The notes beneath the pieces were generated by a model, which searched no databases, was not told the DNA's origin, and saw only the letters and a list, made by a program, of their open reading frames with translations. Below, one piece after another: positions 58,991 through 64,000 of a stretch of DNA of 64,000 nt. Position numbers and translations under genes: made by a program. Position 1 is the first letter of the stretch; the number at the start of each line of letters is the position of its first letter. This DNA comes from Caballeronia turbans (GTDB lineage Bacteria > Pseudomonadota > Gammaproteobacteria > Burkholderiales > Burkholderiaceae), in contig FCOD02000034.1 of NCBI GenBank assembly GCA_001544655.2, positions 1-64,000 of the forward strand, given 5' to 3'.

Positions 58991-60295
58991 ATGGAACATC
59001 TCGATCTCGGACCTTTCTCCCGCGCGTCCGGCACCGTGCGGCTGCCCGGCTCGAAGAGCATTTCGAACCGCGTGCTGCTGCTCGCGGCGCTCGCGAGCGG
59101 CGAAACGTCCATCACGAATCTGCTCGATTCCGACGACACGCGCGTCATGCTCGCCGCGCTCAACACGCTCGGCGTCGCTGTGCGTGAGGATGGCGAGCGC
59201 GTGATCGTCGGCGGGACGGGCGGCGCGTTTCCGTCGAAGTCGGCGGAGCTCTTTCTCGGCAACGCGGGCACGGCGGTGCGGCCGCTGACCGCGGCGCTCG
59301 CAGTGAACGGCGGCGAATATCGCGTGCACGGCGTGCCGCGCATGCACGAGCGGCCGATCGGCGATCTCGTCGACGGGCTGCGTCAGATCGGCGCTGCGAT
59401 CGATTACGAACTGAACGACGGCTTTCCGCCGCTGCGAATCCACGCTGCGAAGATCGCGATCGACAAACCGATCCGCGTGCGTGGCGACGTGTCGAGCCAG
59501 TTCCTCACCGCGCTCTTGATGAGCCTGCCGGTTGTCGTCGGCCGTAGCGGCCCCGTTGTAGTCGAGATCGAGGGCGAACTTATCTCGAAGCCGTACATCG
59601 ACATCACGATCCGTTTGATGGAGCGCTTCGGCGTGACCGTCGAGCGCGAGGGCTGGTCGCGCTTCACGATCCCCGCGGGCGCGGGCTACAAGTCTCCGGG
59701 CGCGATCATGGTGGAAGGCGACGCGTCGTCCGCGTCGTATTTCCTGGCCGCGGGCGCGATCGGCCACGGGCCGGTGCGCGTGGAAGGCGTCGGGCGTTCG
59801 AGCATCCAGGGCGATGTCGGTTTCGCGGACGCGCTCAATCGCATGGGCGCGAACGTGATGATGGGCGAAGACTGGATCGAAGTGCGCGGCGTCGAATCGG
59901 ATGATGGCAAGCTCGCGCCCATCGACATGGATTTCAATCTGATTCCGGACGCCGCGATGACCATCGCCGTGGCCGCGCTCTTCGCGAGCGGCACGACGAC
60001 GCTGCGCAATATCGCGAGCTGGCGCGTGAAGGAAACCGACCGCATCGCCGCGATGGCGGCCGAACTGCGCAAGGTCGGCGCGACGGTGGAAGAGGGCGCG
60101 GATTTTCTCGTCGTCGCGCCGCCGGCGACGCTCACGCCGAACGCGGCGATCGACACCTACGACGATCACCGCATGGCGATGTGCTTCTCGCTCGTCAGTC
60201 TCGGCAGCGTGCCGGTGCGCATCAACGATCCGAAATGCGTGAACAAGACCTTTCCGGACTACTTCGAGCGTTTTTCGACGCTCGTGAAAGCGTAA
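58991..60295 (+). CDS. aroA: EPSP synthase (3-phosphoshikimate 1-carboxyvinyltransferase)
   Basis: A 434-residue shikimate-pathway enzyme joining PEP to shikimate-3-phosphate. Blocks [34 protein letters not shown] and [19 protein letters not shown] are present. The first motif (residues 17-24) carries the catalytic Lys and the glyphosate-contact Gly. It follows tyrA by 21 bp. Confidence 0.97.
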   Translation: MEHLDLGPFSRASGTVRLPGSKSISNRVLLLAALASGETSITNLLDSDDTRVMLAALNTLGVAVREDGERVIVGGTGGAFPSKSAELFLGNAGTAVRPLTAALAVNGGEYRVHGVPRMHERPIGDLVDGLRQIGAAIDYELNDGFPPLRIHAAKIAIDKPIRVRGDVSSQFLTALLMSLPVVVGRSGPVVVEIEGELISKPYIDITIRLMERFGVTVEREGWSRFTIPAGAGYKSPGAIMVEGDASSASYFLAAGAIGHGPVRVEGVGRSSIQGDVGFADALNRMGANVMMGEDWIEVRGVESDDGKLAPIDMDFNLIPDAAMTIAVAALFASGTTTLRNIASWRVKETDRIAAMAAELRKVGATVEEGADFLVVAPPATLTPNAAIDTYDDHRMAMCFSLVSLGSVPVRINDPKCVNKTFPDYFERFSTLVKA

Positions 60296-60370
60296 CCGGA
60301 GCGCTGTACCGTGAAACGCGATGACTTCGACTTCAATGACCGTAATAACGGGCCAGACCGGCCAGACTCG

Positions 60371-61051
60371 ATGAAACCGACCCGTCCTTTCGACCCCACT
60401 CCAGTGATCACCATCGACGGGCCGACCGCTTCGGGCAAGGGCACGGTCGCGGCGATCGTCGCGGCGACGCTCGGCTTTCACCTGCTCGACAGCGGCGCGC
60501 TCTACCGGCTGGCGGCGCTCGCGAGCATCCGCTACGAGGTTGCCAAAGACGACGCACCCGGCCTTGCAAAGCTGATCGAAGCGCTCCACATCACTTTCCG
60601 CGAAGGTTGCGCGCAACTCGACGGCGTGGACGTCTCGAGCGAAATCCGGCAGGAAGAAGTCGGCAACCGCGCCTCCTCGATCGCCGTTCATTCCGAAGTG
60701 CGTCAGGCGCTGGTGGCGCGTCAGCGCGCCTTTCGAAAGCGCCCCGGCCTCGTCGCCGACGGCCGCGACATGGGCACTGTGATCTTTCCCGACGCCACGC
60801 TGAAGGTATTTTTGACCGCGAGCGCCGAGGCGCGTGCGGCCCGGCGCTATAAGCAATTGATGCAAAAAGGTTTTTCTGCTAATATGGATGACTTGCTGCG
60901 TGATTTGCGCGCACGCGACGACCGGGACATGAACCGGAGCGCCGCGCCGCTCAAGCCGGCGGCGGATGCGAAGACGCTGGACACCTCCGGTTTGTCGATC
61001 GATCAAGCGGTCGAACAGATCATCGGCTGGTATAGCGAAGTTCGCGTGTAA
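60371..61051 (+). CDS. cmk: Cytidylate kinase
   Basis: A 226-residue CMP/dCMP kinase. P-loop [12 protein letters not shown] (near residue 14), [10 protein letters not shown] and [13 protein letters not shown] are diagnostic. ATG 60371 (MKPTRPFD) matches the family's usual start; an in-frame GTG at 60311 would add 20 residues and is possible because it has GGAG upstream. It lies in the aroA-cmk-rpsA order common in Proteobacteria. Confidence 0.94.
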   Translation: MKPTRPFDPTPVITIDGPTASGKGTVAAIVAATLGFHLLDSGALYRLAALASIRYEVAKDDAPGLAKLIEALHITFREGCAQLDGVDVSSEIRQEEVGNRASSIAVHSEVRQALVARQRAFRKRPGLVADGRDMGTVIFPDATLKVFLTASAEARAARRYKQLMQKGFSANMDDLLRDLRARDDRDMNRSAAPLKPAADAKTLDTSGLSIDQAVEQIIGWYSEVRV

Positions 61052-61183
61052 CGCGTTTGTGTAGTGAAGCAAGGTGCTCCCTCGAAAACGGAGCGTGTGT
61101 TAAACCCTTTAACCCCGTGCGGCGTTGCGTCTTACCGGTCCATTGGGGACCATCGCGCAAAGGCTGTGCAAATACAGATTTTT

Positions 61184-62896
61184 ATGTCCGACCTGCAAAC
61201 CTCCACCCCGAATACCGAATCCTTTGCGGCTCTGTTCGAAGAGTCGCTGACCAAGCAGGACATGCGCGCCGGCGAAGTGATCTCCGCCGAAGTCGTGCGT
61301 GTCGACCACAACTTCGTGGTCGTGAACGCTGGTCTTAAGTCCGAAGCCTATATTCCGCTCGAAGAATTCCTGAACGACGCGGGTGAAGTGGAAGTGCAGG
61401 CGGGCGACTTCGTTTCCGTCGCGATCGACGCGCTGGAAAACGGCTATGGCGACACCATCCTGTCGCGCGACAAGGCGAAGCGTCTCGCTTCGTGGCTGTC
61501 GCTGGAAAAGGCGCTGGACAACAACGAACTCGTGACCGGCACGATCACCGGCAAGGTCAAGGGCGGCATGACCGTGATGGTCAACGGCATCCGCGCGTTC
61601 CTGCCGGGTTCGCTCGTCGACACGCGTCCGGTCAAGGACACGACGCCGTACGAAGGCAAGACGCTCGAATTCCGCGTCATCAAGCTCGATCGCAAGCGTA
61701 ACAACGTGGTGCTGTCGCGCCGCGCCGTCATCGAAGCGACGCAGGGCGAAGAGCGCGCGAAGCTGCTCGAGACGCTGAAGGAAGGCGCGATCGTCGAAGG
61801 CGTGGTCAAGAACATCACCGACTACGGCGCGTTCGTGGACCTCGGCGGCATCGACGGCCTGCTGCACATCACCGACATCGCATGGCGTCGCGTGCGTCAT
61901 CCGTCGGAAGTTCTGTCGGTTGGCCAGGAAGTCACCGCCAAGATCCTCAAGTTCGACCAAGAGAAGAACCGCGTTTCGCTCGGCATCAAGCAGCTCGGCG
62001 ACGATCCGTGGGAAGGCATCTCGCGCCGTTACCCGTCGGGCACGCGCCTGTTCGGCAAGGTCACGAACATCACCGACTACGGCGCGTTCGTCGAAGTGGA
62101 ATCGGGCATCGAAGGCCTCGTCCACGTGTCGGAAATGGACTGGACCAACAAGAACGTTGCGCCGTCGAAGGTGGTCCAACTGGGCGACGAAGTCGAAGTC
62201 ATGGTTCTCGAAATCGACGAAGACCGCCGCCGTATCTCGCTCGGCATGAAGCAGTGCAAGCCGAATCCGTGGGATGACTTCAGCCGCAACTTCAAGAAGG
62301 GCGACAAGATCAGCGGCGCCATCAAGTCGATCACCGACTTCGGCGTGTTCATCGGTCTGCCTGGCGGCATCGACGGTCTGGTTCACCTGTCGGATCTGTC
62401 GTGGTCGGAAACCGGCGAAGAAGCCGTCCGCAAGTACAAGAAGGGCGACGAAGTCGAGGCCGTGGTTCTGGGCATCGACGTCGAGAAGGAACGCATTTCG
62501 CTCGGCATCAAGCAACTCGAAGGCGACCCGTTCAGCAACTTTGTCGCGATCAACGACAAGGGCGCAATCGTCGACGGCGTCGTGAAGTCGGTCGATCCGA
62601 AGGGTGCGGTCATCACGCTGTCCGGCGAAGTCGAAGGCTACCTGCGTGCTTCGGAAATCGCGCAAGATCGCGTGGAAGATGCGCGCAACGTGCTGAAGGA
62701 AGGCGACAAGGTCAACGCGATGATCATCAACATCGATCGCAAGTCGCGTGGCATCAACCTGTCGATCAAGGCGAAGGATTCGGCCGAACAGCAGGAAGCC
62801 ATGCGCAGCCTGCAGGGCGACTCGAACGCCGCCGCGACCGGTACGACCAACCTCGGCGCGCTGCTCAAGGCCAAGCTCGACGGCCAGAACAGCTAA
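61184..62896 (+). CDS. rpsA: 30S ribosomal protein S1
   Basis: A 570-residue protein of six S1-type OB-fold repeats (for example [24 protein letters not shown] and [25 protein letters not shown]), the mRNA-binding protein of the small subunit. ATG 61184 (MSDLQTSTP) is preferred over an upstream frame start. The length matches the family. A 132-bp leader separates it from cmk, possibly allowing autoregulation. Confidence 0.97.
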   Translation: MSDLQTSTPNTESFAALFEESLTKQDMRAGEVISAEVVRVDHNFVVVNAGLKSEAYIPLEEFLNDAGEVEVQAGDFVSVAIDALENGYGDTILSRDKAKRLASWLSLEKALDNNELVTGTITGKVKGGMTVMVNGIRAFLPGSLVDTRPVKDTTPYEGKTLEFRVIKLDRKRNNVVLSRRAVIEATQGEERAKLLETLKEGAIVEGVVKNITDYGAFVDLGGIDGLLHITDIAWRRVRHPSEVLSVGQEVTAKILKFDQEKNRVSLGIKQLGDDPWEGISRRYPSGTRLFGKVTNITDYGAFVEVESGIEGLVHVSEMDWTNKNVAPSKVVQLGDEVEVMVLEIDEDRRRISLGMKQCKPNPWDDFSRNFKKGDKISGAIKSITDFGVFIGLPGGIDGLVHLSDLSWSETGEEAVRKYKKGDEVEAVVLGIDVEKERISLGIKQLEGDPFSNFVAINDKGAIVDGVVKSVDPKGAVITLSGEVEGYLRASEIAQDRVEDARNVLKEGDKVNAMIINIDRKSRGINLSIKAKDSAEQQEAMRSLQGDSNAAATGTTNLGALLKAKLDGQNS

Positions 62897-62919
62897 GCCC
62901 TTAACGGCACAGCTGCAGT

Positions 62920-63249
62920 ATGACCAAATCGGAATTGGTCGCCCAGTTGGCGTCGCGATTTCCGCAACTTGTCCTCAAGGATGCGGATTTCGCGGTGAAG
63001 ACGATGCTCGATGCGATGTCGGAGGCTCTGGCCAACGGTCACCGCATCGAGATTCGCGGCTTCGGCAGCTTCGGGCTCAATCGTCGTCCGTCTCGTGTCG
63101 GGCGCAATCCAAAATCGGGCGAGAAGGTGCTGGTACCGGAGAAATTCGTGCCTCACTTCAAGCCGGGCAAGGAATTGCGCGAACGCGTGGACGGCCGCGC
63201 AGGCGAGCCTCTGAAGGCGTCGAATGACGACGATGCGGACGATCTCTGA
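62920..63249 (+). CDS. ihfB: Integration host factor beta subunit
   Basis: A 109-residue HU/IHF-family DNA-bending protein. [11 protein letters not shown] at the start, and the conserved beta-arm region [24 protein letters not shown], which contacts DNA with its Pro. The C-terminal acidic tail is longer than in E. coli IhfB. It follows rpsA by 23 bp. Confidence 0.97.
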   Translation: MTKSELVAQLASRFPQLVLKDADFAVKTMLDAMSEALANGHRIEIRGFGSFGLNRRPSRVGRNPKSGEKVLVPEKFVPHFKPGKELRERVDGRAGEPLKASNDDDADDL

Positions 63250-63323
63250 TCGGCGCGCATCTTGACTGATGATCCGTCTGGATTTTCGGTTCGCGGCGTC
63301 CGGCCACGAGGCAATCGACCAGG

Positions 63324-63349
63324 AAAGCACCCTTCGGGGTGCTTTTTTT
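63324..63349 (+). terminator. Terminator after ihfB
   Basis: AAAGCACCCTTCGGGGTGCTTTTTTT forms a tight TTCG-loop hairpin with an 8-bp GC-rich stem and a T-run, 75 bases past the ihfB stop. Confidence 0.9.
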
Positions 63350-63544
63350 ATGCGCGGCGTATTGTTATCGCAGATGTGACGCAACGGGTGCATTGTTTGC
63401 TTAAACTCCGCACGGCGAGCGGGCAACCGCCGGCGCCCGGACGCATCAATTACAATACCGGTCACTTTGACCTGGGTGTTCGACCGCGCAGGCCCGGCCG
63501 GAAAGGCCGAGTCGACTGGTGCAACCGCTCTTGCGAGACCGTAC

Positions 63545-63838
63545 ATGAAATTCATCGTCTGGCTGATCCGCGTTCTGGTATTCGTGCTGTTGCTGGTGCT
63601 GGCGCTCGCCAATACCCAGTCCGTGACGCTGAACTTCCTCGCAGGCTACGCCTGGACTGCACCGCTGATTCTGATCGGCCTCGCGTTTTTCGTCGTGGGA
63701 TTGTTGGCAGGGCTCGTGTCGGCGGTGCCGGCGACGGTGCGTCTGCGCATGGAAAACGGCCGCTTGAAGCGCGAACTGCGCGTCGCGCGTGAAACGCCGG
63801 TGGTCAAGGAAGAGCCGCCGATGCCGCCGCTCATCTGA
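63545..63838 (+). CDS. lapA: LapA-family membrane protein (LPS assembly protein A)
   Basis: A 97-residue inner-membrane protein with two transmembrane segments (FIVWLIRVLVFVLLLVLALA, and PLILIGLAFFVVGLLAGLV) and a basic-acidic tail. It matches DUF1049/LapA, which works with LapB in controlling LPS synthesis via LpxC turnover. ATG 63545 (MKFIVWL). lapB follows 42 bp later. Confidence 0.85.
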   Translation: MKFIVWLIRVLVFVLLLVLALANTQSVTLNFLAGYAWTAPLILIGLAFFVVGLLAGLVSAVPATVRLRMENGRLKRELRVARETPVVKEEPPMPPLI

Positions 63839-63880
63839 TGCGACGCGAAAGCAGACACCTCACATTCAACGACTAATCGC

Positions 63881-64000
63881 ATGGATCTAGACTTCTGGTG
63901 GCTGCTCGTCATTCCCGTCGCATTCGCGCTGGGGTGGATGGCGTCCCGCTATGATTTGAAAACGCTGTTGTCCGAGAATGCGAATTTGCCGCGCTCGTAT
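63881..64000 (+). CDS. lapB: LapB (YciM), N-terminus, cut by the window end
   Basis: The first 40 residues of a TPR/rubredoxin-type LPS assembly regulator. The sequence MDLDFWWLLVIPVAFALGWM is an N-terminal membrane anchor, followed by ASRYDLKTLLSENANLPRSY, the usual LapB opening. The gene continues past base 64000. Its position after lapA supports the call. Confidence 0.85.
   Translation, partial: MDLDFWWLLVIPVAFALGWMASRYDLKTLLSENANLPRSY

Noticed and set aside
58250-61072. A 940-residue minus-strand frame opposite tyrA-aroA-cmk
   Set aside because: It is antisense to conserved housekeeping genes and has low-information composition.

Overview
The window is a high-GC chromosomal segment from a betaproteobacterium of the order Burkholderiales, most likely Burkholderia sensu lato (Burkholderia, Paraburkholderia or Caballeronia; the genus cannot be fixed from sequence reading alone). 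The evidence is the waaC - Kdo hydroxylase - waaA lipopolysaccharide block, the urt/ure nitrogen cluster, an fds-type NAD-linked formate dehydrogenase, the ompA-gyrA-serC-pheA-tyrA-aroA-cmk-rpsA-ihfB-lapA-lapB order, and a tmRNA whose tag reads ANDDTFALAA. Most of the window looks like core genome. No prophage, intact insertion sequence, CRISPR array, tRNA or rRNA was seen.

Layout. (1) 0.3-4.6 kb: lipopolysaccharide inner-core genes and a FkbM-type methyltransferase. (2) 4.6-18.8 kb, minus strand: a urea uptake and urease region, urtABCDE-ureD, then a complete polar amino acid ABC transporter, then ureABCEFG. Two sequences matching the sigma-54 consensus (GG-N10-GC) lie upstream of urtA and of the transporter's binding-protein gene, so both halves look nitrogen-controlled. 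(3) 18.8-19.9 kb: a gene-poor spacer with copies of a dispersed repeat that also opens the window. (4) 19.9-23.6 kb: an ALDH-SDR-MFS catabolic cassette. (5) 23.8-41.5 kb: housekeeping and metabolic genes (ppa, nadE, glnB, a Kef-type antiporter, a class-I amidotransferase hydrolase, a citrate-type MFS transporter, a TPR glycosyltransferase-like protein, an ArsR-CDF metal efflux pair and a flavin monooxygenase). (6) 41.5-48 kb: the formate dehydrogenase operon fdsGBA-fdsD and its divergent regulator. (7) 48-52 kb: a small secreted protein, tmRNA, gph, ubiG and an OmpA-family porin-like protein. (8) 52-64 kb, plus strand: gyrA, a DUF2059 protein, and the serC-pheA-tyrA-aroA-cmk-rpsA-ihfB-lapA-lapB supraoperon, cut by the window end.

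How it fits together. Urea is imported by UrtABCDE, hydrolysed by nickel urease UreABC after maturation by UreDEFG, and the ammonia feeds nitrogen metabolism sensed by the PII protein GlnB further along. The amino acid transporter embedded between ureD and ureA probably shares the same nitrogen-limitation signal. The supraoperon couples serine, phenylalanine, tyrosine and chorismate synthesis to translation and DNA-architecture genes. Two expected partners are absent where I would look for them: fdhD/fdsC between fdsA and fdsD, and a hisC-type aminotransferase between pheA and tyrA.

Most positions were read directly from the sequence. Function names rest on recognised motifs and gene order, not on database searches.
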